A DNA stretch of 64,000 nt from a virus, in IMG/VR virus record IMGVR_UViG_3300025280_000001, positions 1 through 64,000 of that record. One strand, 5' to 3'. The position numbers and the translations under genes are program-made. Within the stretch, counting starts at the first letter, position 1; every line of letters begins with the position of its first letter. The notes under the pieces were generated by a model. The model had not been told where the DNA came from, searched no databases, and was given only the letters and a program-made list of their open reading frames with translations. Positions 36,068-48,600 of this stretch are shown one piece after another.

Positions 36068-36627
36068 GAAATATAGACCAGAGACGAGAAGATTCTAATA
36101 GACCTATAGATATACCTGATATAAATCAGAAGGTAGGTATAGAGAATGTAACATTTTCTAGTGCAGACGCACGGTTTCTAGACTCAAATAGAAATAGATA
36201 TGTCTCTACTATGCCAATGCAGATGAAGGGGTTGGAAAATTCTGAAGCCCGTTTAATGTATGATATGTATAAAACTATGAGGGGTACCCTTTTGGAGGGT
36301 GGCAAAGCTTGGATGCAATCTGTGGCAGCAAAGCAAGCCATGGATGACCCAGCGTTGACTGCGAGGTATGAGATGGAGGCTCGACGAGACGCTACCATGA
36401 AAGAGTTTTCTGAGATAGATCAAGCTGAAGTAGAGCCTAGATGGAGGTCATATAATCGTGATACTGCTAGGGGAACAAGATTTGAGAAAGATAAACGAAT
36501 AATAGCACAAACAAAACTAAAGAATAAAACCATTGAAATTGAAGAGAATGAGACCTTATCTGCGGCTGCAAAGACTGCGGCAAAATTGAAACTACATAAG
36601 GAGTTTTTAGATGAAGCAGGATATTAA
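36064..36627 (+). CDS. putative internal virion protein, 187 aa
   Basis: A highly charged protein (begins MRNIDQRREDSNRPIDIPD) with an extended helical C-terminus (TIEIEENETLSAAAKTAAKLKLHKEF by composition, Ala/Lys/Glu). It overlaps both neighbours by a few bases. No family recognised; role inferred only from its location in the internal-protein cluster. Confidence 0.5.
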   Translation: MRNIDQRREDSNRPIDIPDINQKVGIENVTFSSADARFLDSNRNRYVSTMPMQMKGLENSEARLMYDMYKTMRGTLLEGGKAWMQSVAAKQAMDDPALTARYEMEARRDATMKEFSEIDQAEVEPRWRSYNRDTARGTRFEKDKRIIAQTKLKNKTIEIEENETLSAAAKTAAKLKLHKEFLDEAGY

Positions 36628-38680
36628 TCCCATACTAGACGACATCTCCCATATCTATTGGGGAGATACTGAAGAAACGGTTAGTGCATTAGATAATATT
36701 AGAGATGATTTAATGGATTATCCAGTAGTACCTAAGTCGGAAAGTATGTCGTATGATGTTACTGATAAAGACACACTCTTTTCTTTATCTGAAAAGATAG
36801 GGGTACATCCAGAAGATATAAGCGAACTTAATGATTACAGACAAGTTAAACCAGGACAAACAATAAATGTACCTCCTACAAAAATGATCTCTACTTATCA
36901 AGGTGAAACTATGCCACAAAACTTTAGGGATGCCGTACCTTCTTTGGGACCGCCGCCAAAATATACTCTATCTCCCTCAGGCGAGACCATTGTACATCCA
37001 GATGATTGGGGGGATATAAGTGAAGCTGCTAATCCATATTATACAGCTAGAGAACAGTCTAATATGGCAGGTGAGATATTTGTACCAGATAGTTTTACTG
37101 ACTATGATCAGACACATCCAGAGGCTACCTGGGAAATAGAAGATCCACTAAAGCAGATTAGATTGTTACAACCAGATATTAAGGTTGGTGCTTTAAGTAC
37201 TTTGCTAGATGTTAGTTCTCTAGTTCCTCTTGAAGACGATATGGCACAAGCACTACGAGCAACTAATGATGCTAATCGTAGGCTTGAGGAATTTCAAAAG
37301 AGTATATATCAAACAGCACTCACAGATGGTACCTATCCTACAGATCAGGATGGCACTCCAGTTGGATATGATTCTCAGGAAGTTGCGGATCGTATACAAA
37401 GCGATCGACACCTTATACCTATTTCTGATAGAGATAAAGCTGAACATGCTGCTTTAGTAGAAGCTCTTGATAGAAATATGACACATTACTTTTCTACAAG
37501 ATCCGGATATTCGTCTGCCCATAAAGAGCTTCTTTCGAAGTCGGTACTAGATCGAAATGTTCCTAAAGGATTACGTATAGGTGATTTACCATATATAACA
37601 CCATATAATTTCTATCGGGCAATGTATAAAGCTAGCAAAGTTGACTATGATGACGGTTTGAAAATCTATCAGAACAAAGTTAATAAACTTAACCCCAAGC
37701 AGAAAGAAATATGGGAGACAATGTTTGGGACTCAAGAAGGGCTTCATAATAAAATCCACGTAGCAGTAATTCCACATGCTGAGTTGATGGGTAAGTTTAC
37801 AGGAGTATATGACGTATTCGGTAATATGTTATATGAGAAAAACAGACCCCATCTAGGTAAGGAATATGTAATGGATATTACAACACTATCACCTAGAGAG
37901 GTAGGCTATGCTGATAAAAGTCTGTTCATGCAACAAGGTTATCAAGAGGATCCAGAAACATTTGCTGAAGCTATAGGAGATCAAATACAACAAGCTGCAA
38001 TGCAAGATATAGAGACCGATCTATATGAGCCAACAGATCCACCATTTAAAGGTAAGATAAAAGATCTTGACACAGACGATCTACTGATATACCCAATGAG
38101 AACGGACCCCTGGATCGACCATCGAACCGGCAAAAAGCTTAGACATACCTATGCAGAATATCCTCAACCTACTTATTGGGAGTCAGTTGGAGGTCTTGGT
38201 ACACAAGATCCAGCTAGGGTGCAAAAACAAGACTTACTAGGATTCGGAACAGATACTCAAGTCTTTTGGTTTCATGGTGAAGAAAGAGTAAATCTACCTG
38301 TTGCTGGTCATGAAATTGGGGGTCATGGAAAACAGGTGAAGATCCCTAGTGCCCCACTAAGACCTAGACCTGATGGATCATTTGAAAATAAATGGGCTTA
38401 TAGGTGGCATGAAATAGGTGCAGAGTGGTCTGAAGCTGTAAGGAAGTATAGAGTGCAGCGTGGTGATAATACCTTAGCTCCTTTAGATCTTAATGATTTT
38501 ACTACTTACCTTGAAAACAAGATTGTTGCTCCTCCCTATCCACTTCCAGAAAATATAACTGAAGTTTATGAGGAGATTCTAGATATAATGCGTAGCTGGA
38601 GTGATGAAGAAAAAGAAGCACTTAGATATATGATTGGTCACGCAGATGAGAATAACCAAGTAATGACAATGTCAGCATAA
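36611..38680 (+). CDS. virion protein with LysM domain and HEIGGH zincin motif
   Basis: 689 residues. A LysM peptidoglycan-binding domain lies near residues 46-92 (YDVTDKDTLFSLSEKIGV, then ISELNDYRQVKPGQTINVP). Near the C-terminus, GHEIGGHGKQ gives a full HExxH zinc motif (H567, E568, H571), and RWHEIGAEWSEA about 30 residues later offers E600 or E604 as third ligand, the gluzincin pattern. It may bind the cell wall and cleave a peptide or protein during entry. LysM is clear; activity of the zincin is inference. Confidence 0.65.
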   Translation: MKQDINPILDDISHIYWGDTEETVSALDNIRDDLMDYPVVPKSESMSYDVTDKDTLFSLSEKIGVHPEDISELNDYRQVKPGQTINVPPTKMISTYQGETMPQNFRDAVPSLGPPPKYTLSPSGETIVHPDDWGDISEAANPYYTAREQSNMAGEIFVPDSFTDYDQTHPEATWEIEDPLKQIRLLQPDIKVGALSTLLDVSSLVPLEDDMAQALRATNDANRRLEEFQKSIYQTALTDGTYPTDQDGTPVGYDSQEVADRIQSDRHLIPISDRDKAEHAALVEALDRNMTHYFSTRSGYSSAHKELLSKSVLDRNVPKGLRIGDLPYITPYNFYRAMYKASKVDYDDGLKIYQNKVNKLNPKQKEIWETMFGTQEGLHNKIHVAVIPHAELMGKFTGVYDVFGNMLYEKNRPHLGKEYVMDITTLSPREVGYADKSLFMQQGYQEDPETFAEAIGDQIQQAAMQDIETDLYEPTDPPFKGKIKDLDTDDLLIYPMRTDPWIDHRTGKKLRHTYAEYPQPTYWESVGGLGTQDPARVQKQDLLGFGTDTQVFWFHGEERVNLPVAGHEIGGHGKQVKIPSAPLRPRPDGSFENKWAYRWHEIGAEWSEAVRKYRVQRGDNTLAPLDLNDFTTYLENKIVAPPYPLPENITEVYEEILDIMRSWSDEEKEALRYMIGHADENNQVMTMSA

Positions 38681-38692
38681 AGGAGAATAGTA

Positions 38693-41600
38693 GTGACAGA
38701 TGTACCTCGCAATGAACAGTCTATGATAGACCCTAGCACAATAAAAGAATCCCCAGAAGTCGAAGAGGTGTGGGAATCATCTTATGATTATGATGTCTTT
38801 ACTTCTGGTAAAGGGTGGGGATCTGTGGAGGTATCAACTGAAGGTCGTGGTAAATATTCTCAACCTACAGCTGAAGAGATAAGAGAGAATAGAGGAAGAA
38901 AACTCCATTACGGATATAACAGTAAAGAAAATAGATTGATGTGGTCACCTATAGATAAAGTTCCCCCGAAAAGTGATTACATTCCTAAACCAGATATTAC
39001 ACAAGAAGAATTAGATACTGCAATAGATTCACTACAACAAAGATCTAATCATATAAATAATAGACTAGAGCAATCCTTAACAGGAGATTCTGTAGATACA
39101 GATGATGGTATAACTATAACCAGCAACTGGATAAATAAAATGATTGATGAGGTTAGAAGTAGACTATCATCATCAGGTAAAGTAAATGAATACTTATTAA
39201 ACCCATTTTATACAAGACCTGACAAAGATGGAAAACCTGAAATACCTGCATTACAGGATCCGTTATTTAGAGAGATACTAGCAGACGGTGCCTTAGAAGC
39301 ACACGAAGAAGAATTATTTAAGAAGTATCTTAAGGAAGGGACACTATCTTCTTACTCTACTATGGAAGGTGAGTTTGTTCAGAAAGTAATTCCACATCCA
39401 GAAATTGCTCCTCGTATGAAAGATTATAATTGGTTATGGAAACGATATACTGAACATACTAATAAATATAATAATATGAAGTCAGAGGTTGATGCAATTG
39501 AAAGGGTTATTCGCACAGAGTTAGATTCAGAAACTAAAGATTATCTAATGGAAACACTAATAGATAACTTTGGATGGGTTAGAAAAGACTTTACAGATAG
39601 GGGTATTGTATTAACTGACTATGCTCGTAGTATTATTGATCAGAATGAATGGAATGATACAAGAGAAGATATGGATGATACATCCCTAGTCTATCCAGAC
39701 GGATCTTTTGTTCCGGAGGGTCATTATTATGACACAGCTACCGATACGTCTATACCTATTGAAGATTCTAATATAAAAAGAGAATTAGGTATTGTATTTA
39801 ATCAGGAAAATGTACCTGAAGAAGTTGTTAATAACTTTAGGGAACTTCCTGATACACTACAAGCTTTTATTATGAAAGACCAGACATCCCTAGTCTATCC
39901 AGACGGATCTTTTGTACCAGAAGGATACTATTATGATATTGAAAAAGATCATACTGTAACTATATCAGAAAAGGTGGACCAATATAGGAAAAACTTTAAA
40001 CATAGTAAAGAAGAATTAGAAGACCTACAAAGATTTTTTAAATTAGCTCAACTGCAGGCTGGTAGAGCGAATGAATTTAGTAGTATGAGTGATAAGGAGT
40101 TAGAACAGTACATTACGAGTAGGACGAAAAAGAGAGATGCAAAACTTAAGGGTATTACTATAGGTACTCCCCAGTTTCAGACAACTTTAGAAGCTATTAC
40201 TAGAAGATTTGACGAAAGGTTTGGTACAAACTACCACACATGGGAAGACTTAAACCAAGGTCTATTAGCGGGTGCATTATCCAGTAGACAAATAGTATGG
40301 ATTGAGGATATGTATAGATGGGGGATGCAGAGATTGCCAAAGTCTTCTGCTACCGCCACTAATCTATCAAAGATGGAGAAATCATCTTTCGATAGAAATA
40401 ATGATAGAGGCTTTGACGTTCCTTGGGATCCCAAAATTAAAATGTTACTTGGAGGAATAGATCCTCAAGATTTAGAAACCATTCTTAGTGATCGAGGTGC
40501 TACATATAAGAATCTTTGGAAGGAGTTTATGCTACTAGGTAACGAGTGGAATAAACAGAAAGAAAATTATAAAAATATTCTTCTTGGTAATCCAGCTATG
40601 GAGAATTGGGATACAGAAATGGTTTCCCCAGAAATGTCTAGATTAGATCAGGTATTGAATAATATGTTCCTCCCTATTGAGCAGATGTTATTTATGCATG
40701 CTTCAGGAGAGCTGGGTTTTTGGGAACCAGGGTTTGAACAGTGGTCATTATTTGCTGGTAGAATGTATGCTAAGGAATACGGCAAGCGACAAAGCGGGGC
40801 TAGTGATAACTTTAATACACATCTTAAATACGCACTACATGTTATACATACTATGAGTGGAGAAATTACTCCCGAAGTAACCTCTGCCATGTTATTTCTT
40901 TTTGGACTCAAAGCTGGTTCTGAAGAAGTAGATGATAAAGTTTTCATGACAAAAGCACTACAAGCTGCTGGACAGCCTGTTGAAGCAGCGGCAATACTTG
41001 GAGTAACTCTAGAATATCTACTCCAGTTATCAGGTGGAGATATGACTTCTCTTGATCCTAATAATATTAATCAAGCAGTAAATACTGTTACTTATGAAAT
41101 TGCGTCTGCAATATCTGCTGCGTCTTACGCAGCAACTACAGACCGTTTTGCATTAGAGGCATTACTACCTAAAGGTACTATTAGAGACATGACCCGAATA
41201 TCACAAAATATTAGGTTTCGTACACCAAGTGCTGAAGCTATGGAGGGTGCCTTTGATCCTGAAATAAAGCTGGGTCAGGAACAAGCATACGAATTGCAGC
41301 AGACAGAGTATGATGAAATGCTTCGACTTTCCGCACCGTTATTGCCCTCACTTGCAGAAGGTGGTGAAATGCCTGATGTAGAGAGTATAGAAACTTTACT
41401 TGTAGAGGCTGCATTGGGCTCTCCTGCAATTGAGTCATTGCTATCGGCTGACTGGGCAACTGACGCAACTAATAGAGAGAAACTATTATATGTATTTAGA
41501 ACTATGATGTTAACGGAAGAGTCTGCTTTGGCTTTTAAGGGTGCAATGTTTACAGCTTTAATAGCTAACAAGAGAACTCCAATGGCTGGAACAACAGAAA

Positions 41601-42670
41601 GAAATATGATGCAGATGAAGGATGTCTTTCTATTCTGGGAAACATATTTGAATAGACAGAACACAGCAATCATTCCGTACACATACAGAAATGGAGAGTT
41701 TATCCCTGCTACAGCATCACATACTAAAGAATATGACTATTCTAAATGGGCTAATCCAACTGAAGAACAGCCTGATGGTGGGGTATTAAATGTATCTATA
41801 TATAACGATCTCAATCAAACAAAAGAAACCCAAGCAGAAAATGATGAAACAACAAGAAGAACTATGCTTAGAAACTTTAGCAATATAACAGTAGCAAATC
41901 CAAATATAATACAACCAATTAGACCGGATATGATAGGACCTGCAATTAATAAGGTTATGGATACTATTCACGAAATTAATAATCAGGGTAAAGAACCAGT
42001 AGGATTAATTGAAGCACAACTACTTTTAGCTTTAGAATTAGTAGAGGGTGAACATAAATTAGATGCGGGAATAATTCCAGTAAAGTTAGCAAAGTTAGCA
42101 AGCTTTGTTAAAGCTTTTCGAGAAGGCGACAGACTTAGTAAGATATCTTATGGACTAGAGTTAGGTAGAAGTAAAACAACTGGGGGTATTAGGGGTATGC
42201 AACAAGCTCCGCACATTCGAATTAATACGTATGAGATGGAAACCACTTATCAGCCTGGGGGGTTTGCAGGTTTGTTTCTTGAAACTAAGAGCGAACAAAA
42301 AATTATTAACTCCTTTACTATACCGTGGATGGCTTTCCATAATGACGACTGGAAAGGAACTACGGCTGAAAAAGAGGCAGGTTTACAGGGAAGCGTTAAA
42401 GATTTTATGTTAGTAAGCAGAGAAGATTGGGTTCAAATTATGACAGGTAAGGAGAATATTCCCGCTATTGGTGGGTATATGGAATGGGAAGGCAGAGCTG
42501 ATCAATATAACGTCAGGGGCTTGAAGAAGAAGTTTCTTGATAAATATGAAACATCCCATAATATCCATAATGGAATATATGGAATAAAGGTAGAGTACTA
42601 CGGGGCGAATGGTAAATGGCAAACCAACATAACCCGTGATTATACTAAAGTAAGAGTAAGAGTAAAATAA
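38693..42670 (+). CDS. large putative internal virion protein, 1325 aa
   Basis: Starts at GTG 38693 after AGGAG. Mostly charged and helical, with acidic N-terminal third. Near residues 330 and 398 a 14-residue motif TSLVYPDGSFVPEG occurs twice. A C-terminal domain (from about 1170) is beta-rich and ends in KVRVRVK. No enzyme motif seen. Place and size suggest an ejection protein comparable to T7 gp15/gp16, now expanded. Confidence 0.5.
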   Translation: MTDVPRNEQSMIDPSTIKESPEVEEVWESSYDYDVFTSGKGWGSVEVSTEGRGKYSQPTAEEIRENRGRKLHYGYNSKENRLMWSPIDKVPPKSDYIPKPDITQEELDTAIDSLQQRSNHINNRLEQSLTGDSVDTDDGITITSNWINKMIDEVRSRLSSSGKVNEYLLNPFYTRPDKDGKPEIPALQDPLFREILADGALEAHEEELFKKYLKEGTLSSYSTMEGEFVQKVIPHPEIAPRMKDYNWLWKRYTEHTNKYNNMKSEVDAIERVIRTELDSETKDYLMETLIDNFGWVRKDFTDRGIVLTDYARSIIDQNEWNDTREDMDDTSLVYPDGSFVPEGHYYDTATDTSIPIEDSNIKRELGIVFNQENVPEEVVNNFRELPDTLQAFIMKDQTSLVYPDGSFVPEGYYYDIEKDHTVTISEKVDQYRKNFKHSKEELEDLQRFFKLAQLQAGRANEFSSMSDKELEQYITSRTKKRDAKLKGITIGTPQFQTTLEAITRRFDERFGTNYHTWEDLNQGLLAGALSSRQIVWIEDMYRWGMQRLPKSSATATNLSKMEKSSFDRNNDRGFDVPWDPKIKMLLGGIDPQDLETILSDRGATYKNLWKEFMLLGNEWNKQKENYKNILLGNPAMENWDTEMVSPEMSRLDQVLNNMFLPIEQMLFMHASGELGFWEPGFEQWSLFAGRMYAKEYGKRQSGASDNFNTHLKYALHVIHTMSGEITPEVTSAMLFLFGLKAGSEEVDDKVFMTKALQAAGQPVEAAAILGVTLEYLLQLSGGDMTSLDPNNINQAVNTVTYEIASAISAASYAATTDRFALEALLPKGTIRDMTRISQNIRFRTPSAEAMEGAFDPEIKLGQEQAYELQQTEYDEMLRLSAPLLPSLAEGGEMPDVESIETLLVEAALGSPAIESLLSADWATDATNREKLLYVFRTMMLTEESALAFKGAMFTALIANKRTPMAGTTERNMMQMKDVFLFWETYLNRQNTAIIPYTYRNGEFIPATASHTKEYDYSKWANPTEEQPDGGVLNVSIYNDLNQTKETQAENDETTRRTMLRNFSNITVANPNIIQPIRPDMIGPAINKVMDTIHEINNQGKEPVGLIEAQLLLALELVEGEHKLDAGIIPVKLAKLASFVKAFREGDRLSKISYGLELGRSKTTGGIRGMQQAPHIRINTYEMETTYQPGGFAGLFLETKSEQKIINSFTIPWMAFHNDDWKGTTAEKEAGLQGSVKDFMLVSREDWVQIMTGKENIPAIGGYMEWEGRADQYNVRGLKKKFLDKYETSHNIHNGIYGIKVEYYGANGKWQTNITRDYTKVRVRVK
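39680..39711 (+). repeat. 32-bp direct repeat, copy 1
   Basis: Identical over 32 bases to 39884-39915, 204 bases (68 codons) downstream in the same frame; both encode TSLVYPDGSF. Nearby bases are diverged but related, so this is a small internal duplication. Confidence 0.9.
39884..39915 (+). repeat. 32-bp direct repeat, copy 2
   Basis: Second copy of the repeat at 39680-39711, in the same frame of the 1325-residue protein. The following residues (VPEGYYYD versus VPEGHYYD) remain alike although the DNA differs. Confidence 0.9.
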
Positions 42671-42680
42671 GGAATATTAA

Positions 42681-45600
42681 ATGGTAAGACCAAGACAATC
42701 CCCAGCAGATTATTTACCCCCACTACCGGGACCGAGCCCTGATGATATGTTTCATATGGGGTCACTAGATAGGGAGCTAGATGCAGGATATTATTCAAAG
42801 ATTCCTGAAGCACCACTAGAAGCGTGGGGTGAGGATACTCTATACTCATCGAAGACTATACATGAATCTCAAAAACCCTATCAGGTAGAATCTATTAATC
42901 TTGCGACAGGTGATTATCAAATAGGACCCCTGTCTTTACTAGAGTCTAATAGATTAGGTATGGCTTTAGTTCATACTGGTGGTATGTGGGGTTCAAATGC
43001 ACAAAATACAAATCTTGTTGCATCTATGATGTTTGCTGGTAGAAGAGAATTAGCTGGTACATTTATGGCACTAGATGAGGACATGGAAAAAAACTTAAAA
43101 AACTTCATAAGTCCTCTCGCTTATAGTAACTGGCTTAAAGGTGTTAATGTTCATCTACCCGAACTTGATAAGCCAAGTACCTATATACCAGTTAGGACAC
43201 AACATTTCGAACCTATGTTTATTGGTGAAGCGTGGGAACAGTTTAATCCAAACGATTTATTCTTAGAAGAACCACATCCAGATTACACACCAGATAAGGC
43301 TTGGGCTTTGATGTGGGAAAAAAATCCTGGATTTATGAATAGAATCTCTAAACTCGGAGCTAATGAAGAATACTTTGCGGATGCTAAAAACGAACATGAG
43401 TGGATGCATAATGCCAACATGTTGATAGAGCTAAACTATATAACTAAGAGTAAGATGTGGAGTGACGATACTTCTTGGTGGGGAAAGAATGTAAGTGGAC
43501 AGTTATATACCTTTGTTGTAAGCGGTATCTTAAATGAACCAGATATGGTTGGAGAAATGCTTGTAGGATTACTTCTTACAGCCGCCACTGCAGGTATTGG
43601 TGGTGTAGCCCTTACTGCTAAAATAGCCACTTATATGCGCAAGGGTGTTAAGATAATGGATGAGCTTGCCGAGCTTCGGACATTTGTTAGTAAGGTATTA
43701 AGAATGTCTAGGGTTACAAATTTCCTACCGTCTGCTATTCCTCATACGTTTATGACACGGGGTGGGAAGGTAGCTCTAAAGTCTAGGTGGTTTAATCCTT
43801 TTGCAAACAAGGGTCGTAATATCTTTATGGCTAATGCAGCTGAAGGAGCTCTTACAGGTACTCTTGCAGAAATTGGTAACCAACGAAGAAAAATAAATTG
43901 GGAACTACAAGACGAGTATGATTGGGAAATGGTAGCATGGCAGGGCGGTCTTGAGTCTATTATAACCCCATTCATTAACCCCGCATTTGTTTTGGGAATG
44001 AAGGGTTTACAAAGAGGTAGTATGAGAACTATGCAGTTCAGTAGTCAGCTTATGACTGAATTGACTGGTACTGATATAGATCTAGGAGCTAAGCTTCCAG
44101 ATGTTGTAAAGAATATTGTAAAGGTATGGGGACAACCAGAATCTGCAACAGATAGAATTACTCTAGATATTCTTGGTAATATGGCTTGGAAGAATTTAGA
44201 AAATATGTTAGGCTCTTTAGATGCTGATGGTAGAAAAGTAACTGGTCAAAGACTTGGTCAAATACTAGCTATGTTACTAGAAGATGGTAAACTAGACTCT
44301 CTACAAGGTCTGGAAACGACTCTTGAACTAATGATTAAAGAGGCTACTGTAAGAAAAGATGATGGTACTACATATATTGATCATAAGAAAATGGATCTTC
44401 CAATGGCAGTAGCAAAATTAGCCGCTATTGCAGCTAAGAAAAGGGGTCTGACAGCTGATGAAATAGGAACACACGAAGCTACAGCTTTCTTCTTTATTCA
44501 TGGAGAAAGAATAGCTTCAGAGAGAAATAAGAAAAACATAAAAAGGAAAGACGGTTCAGAACCTGTAGGAGATAATAAATGGACTGCTCCTGATATTATT
44601 ACAGAAGCGCTTGGCGGTACTGAGATAGATATTGCAGTATTCTTTGACGAAGCAATGAGAGCTGAGGTTGATGAGGAGTTGACATTAGGGGGTTTAGATC
44701 CCAAGTTTGCTAGTAAAAGTCAGGTTGCTGCAGCTTGGGAAAAAGCTATGGTTAAACGTGGTGCAACATTTGCAAAACGTGCCTCAGCAATAATTGATGA
44801 ACAAGAGAAACTTATAAAAGAAGTTTCTGAATTAATTGAGGCAGCTAGACAAGCACTGGATATACGAGAAGGTGATGCTAGTTATTATATGAATGAACTA
44901 GTAGCTTCGGATCCTGAGCTTAAAAGAAGATTGGTAGAGTTAGAAAACTTTACTAATGATTTGCAAGCATTATTTAATCAGATATCAGAAATACGGGCTT
45001 TAAGGGAAAGTGATTTGCATGTTAAAGATCAAACCCAAGCTAATTCAATGCTAGATATAGCATTAACTTCTGATCGCGTTGGCGGTATGATGGCTAGATT
45101 AAAATTAATAGCTAAGGCTTTAAATATAGATGTTAAAGGAATTAGTAAAATTTCAGATATGGTTGCTATACTAAAACAAAGAGTTTCACAGGATGAGAGA
45201 TTTGATTTAGAAGCATTCAAACCACTAGCAGAGCACCTAAGTTTAGAGCTTAGTGAAAACCTTGCTGTAATAACCGAAGAGCAATCAAACTTAGAAAAGG
45301 TTCTTATAGACAACCTATTTAGAACAATTGCAAACTATCATAATGTATATAAAAACTCAAGTCCACATGTTATAGACCAAACCATTGATGGTGTGAAGAT
45401 TGATCGACAATTCCAAGCAATAGTTAATTCTATTATGAGAGTAAACGACTCTAATTATGAGGTACTGAATATAGATAACATGACCAATACTGGTGAGTGG
45501 AATGTTACTGAATCAGGAACCAAAACCGATACTACAGAACCTATATTTCTTACCGATAAGATTCTATTAAAGGATAAAAAATCCGGAGATGTTTTAAGTA

Positions 45601-48600
45601 AAGGCGAGGGCACCATCCACCATGTTGAAGCACACTTATTAGATAAGGCTGATCCTCGTCATAAAGAATATGTTCCTCCGCCCCCACCACCGACAACAGG
45701 TGGACACCCATCAACACCGCCAAGTAAGATTAATGAACTAAGAGAGAAGGCTGGTTTTGAACCTGTAGAAGTAGAACTATCTGGTGATCCAGAAAGTAAT
45801 TCATTTGTTCCCTTAGATTTTGCTGAAAGTGTCACAGTCTATCAGACTCTTCAGGAATTAATAGCTAAGGCTGAAGAGGCTGGAGATACAAAACTAGCAA
45901 AAGAACTTAAAAGAACACTGTCTGCATTAAGATTCTTTGCTGAGAACCATCTAGATACTCTTCCTATTACTGAAGCAATTGTTGATATACAGACAAAAAC
46001 ATTAGCTATTACAAAGAGAATGAATGAGATAGATGAAGAGTTTATGAATAATGAAAAGTTTAAAGCAAACTATCAAATAGAAGCAGATGCTCAAGTTGTT
46101 GCAGTATTATCTACAAGAATAAAGAACAGTGCTGATAGGGGTAAGATTAAAGAAAATGATGTTGTTCTTGATACAGAATCACAGGAAGCATTATCTTCCT
46201 TAGAAGATAGCTATAAGATTAAGCCTAAGAAAGGTGTATCTCATTGGAAGAGATTAGCTAAAATTAGAACCATGCTTGAAAAGAAATCTGCTAACTTTGG
46301 GGCTAAATACTTAAAGGCTAAAGAAAAACACAACAAAGAGATTACAACCCATAGCGATGAGATAATGAGACTTAAGGAGAAACAGAGATCCGAAATTCAC
46401 AAAATAAATATGCGTGTTATTGAAGCTCATTTAGGAGAACATACAGGTCTAACTCTAGCTACAGGTAGAGAAATTGCAGAACAAGTAGCAACGCACCAAC
46501 TTAAGTTAGCTAGGAAAGAAGCAGATTGGAAATTCTTTTGGGAAGAACAATCAACAATGACCTTAAATGATTTTATTTTTCAATATCTTAATAACAATCA
46601 ATATGTAAGAACGAGAATACTCAAAAAACATGGTACTAAAGAAGAGGGTTATACAAAGAAACAGCTACAAGAATATTGGGATCAGGCTATAAAAAAAGAA
46701 AAAGAATTAATTGATCGTCTGCATGTAGGTAGAATGATGGCTACCCAAAGAGTTATTAATAACCTAGCTACTGAAATCCTAGAAGAGAAGGGTGTTACGA
46801 TAGATAACTGGAATCCTGAACATAGGTTTACTCTAGATACATTACCAGATCAAAGACTTGCAGCACTTGCTGCGGGTGATGGGGTCACATCTCATATAGA
46901 AACAAAACTAGAAGCAGTAACCTTATTAAGTCAGTTTGCTAGAAGAATTATATATATGCTCAACACTCCGAGATGGAGTGACGAAACAACACTGAAGTGG
47001 GATAAGGTTAAAAAGGCATTGCCACCGGGTATTAAAAATCTTCGGATAGAGATTGTATTTGCACATGCCCTAACTCCTGACTCTAAAAATAAAGCTAATA
47101 CAGAAATGCTTGAGGTGTTAGAATTAGAGTTTGATGTTGAACTACTAAAGGGAGCGTTAGCGGATCTAATAACATTACTAGATCCCGCAATTAAAGAGCA
47201 ATATAAATATACAGCTAGAATGATTAGAGAGGCTCAAAAAGATCCTACCGATACTCATAGTGAATACAGTTGGTATGCAGCACAGAGAATTGTTACAATG
47301 TTATGGGATGCCATGCTACCCGCTTATCGAGACGAGTTCTTAGCTAATGAAATCCATCCGGATCATATAGGTCGAGGATATAAACTTGTACACAGTAAGG
47401 GAGTTACTACTAAGTGGGGAACTGAGTCTGATTATATTATTGCGGTAGGAGAAGAAGCTAAGAATATGCTTTTAATCTTACCAGAGGGAATAAGAAAGCT
47501 TGCTCTTGAAAGGCTTGGTATTAAAGAAACAGCTATTATTGCTGATATAGATCCCAACACACTTTTAACAGCTATGGCTAGTTTTATGCATAAGAAAACT
47601 GCAGCGGATTTAGCAAAATATGGTAATGGTACAGAGGATTACAATTCAGCCTTTACTACTGGTCGGGGTATAATTGAAATTGTTCTAGATAGATCACCGG
47701 GTACTATGAGACGAGTAGTAGATAAGTCTGATCCTGAAGGTGTTGTTGATAACTTTACTGAACTTAATGAAACTAGTAAAGAATCCGCAAAACGATTTAA
47801 AAAACCAGAAAAAGAAAAAAGTAAAGTTCTATTACCTCCACATACAGGTGATATAAATATGTTTGGTCCTCTAGAAGAGTGGGGACTTATACGTACCCTT
47901 GAGGATGAAGTATTCCGTAATAGAATTAAATTCTCTGCACATGTAGAGATAACTGATTCTATCAGAAACCAATGGGCTGATCCGAACAGAGTGTCTAATG
48001 TTAAAGAAGATGATATGTTTAATGTTGGTCGAAGACTTCCGTTTAGACTTACACCTTATATTAATAATAGACTATATAAAGGAACAACACTGGATCGCCA
48101 AGAACTATTGGAAGCTTTGTTTACAGTACAGTTAGATATGCCAGCAGTAGTACAGTCATTTATTTATGATGCTGTTATTGGACACAGACAATTCTATGCT
48201 AGTGAAGCTAAAACTACTAGTGAAATTATTACTACTGGTTGGGATACAGTGATGCCGTCAACTAACTTGGCTTGGGTGAATATCCTACAACAGTTGAATC
48301 CAGAGCTTCTTCAAGCAGAGAATGTAGACTCTCCACTTGTACAACTTGTATTGGAAGAGGCATTAAGATGGGAAAACCAAACTGATCCTGATACTGGGAA
48401 GACAAGACCCTTCAATGAAATTATTAACCAATACAACTATGGAGATCAATCATGGCAAGGTGCTCACCTATTCTGGTTTCTCAATCGAAAAGGTGATGAG
48501 TTTATAGCTGAACTACAAAGGATTCATGATGAAGGAGAAATGGGTTGGAATGAAGATCTTGAGGATAGATATATTACAACAGCCGTGAAGTGGATACATG

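Noticed and set aside
41275-41682. 135-codon frame on the minus strand
   Set aside because: Opposite to a continuous + strand gene with proper signals; the serine-rich product and lack of a start site mark it as a shadow, like the other long minus frames at 3121-3510, 34031-34426 and 29331-29642.
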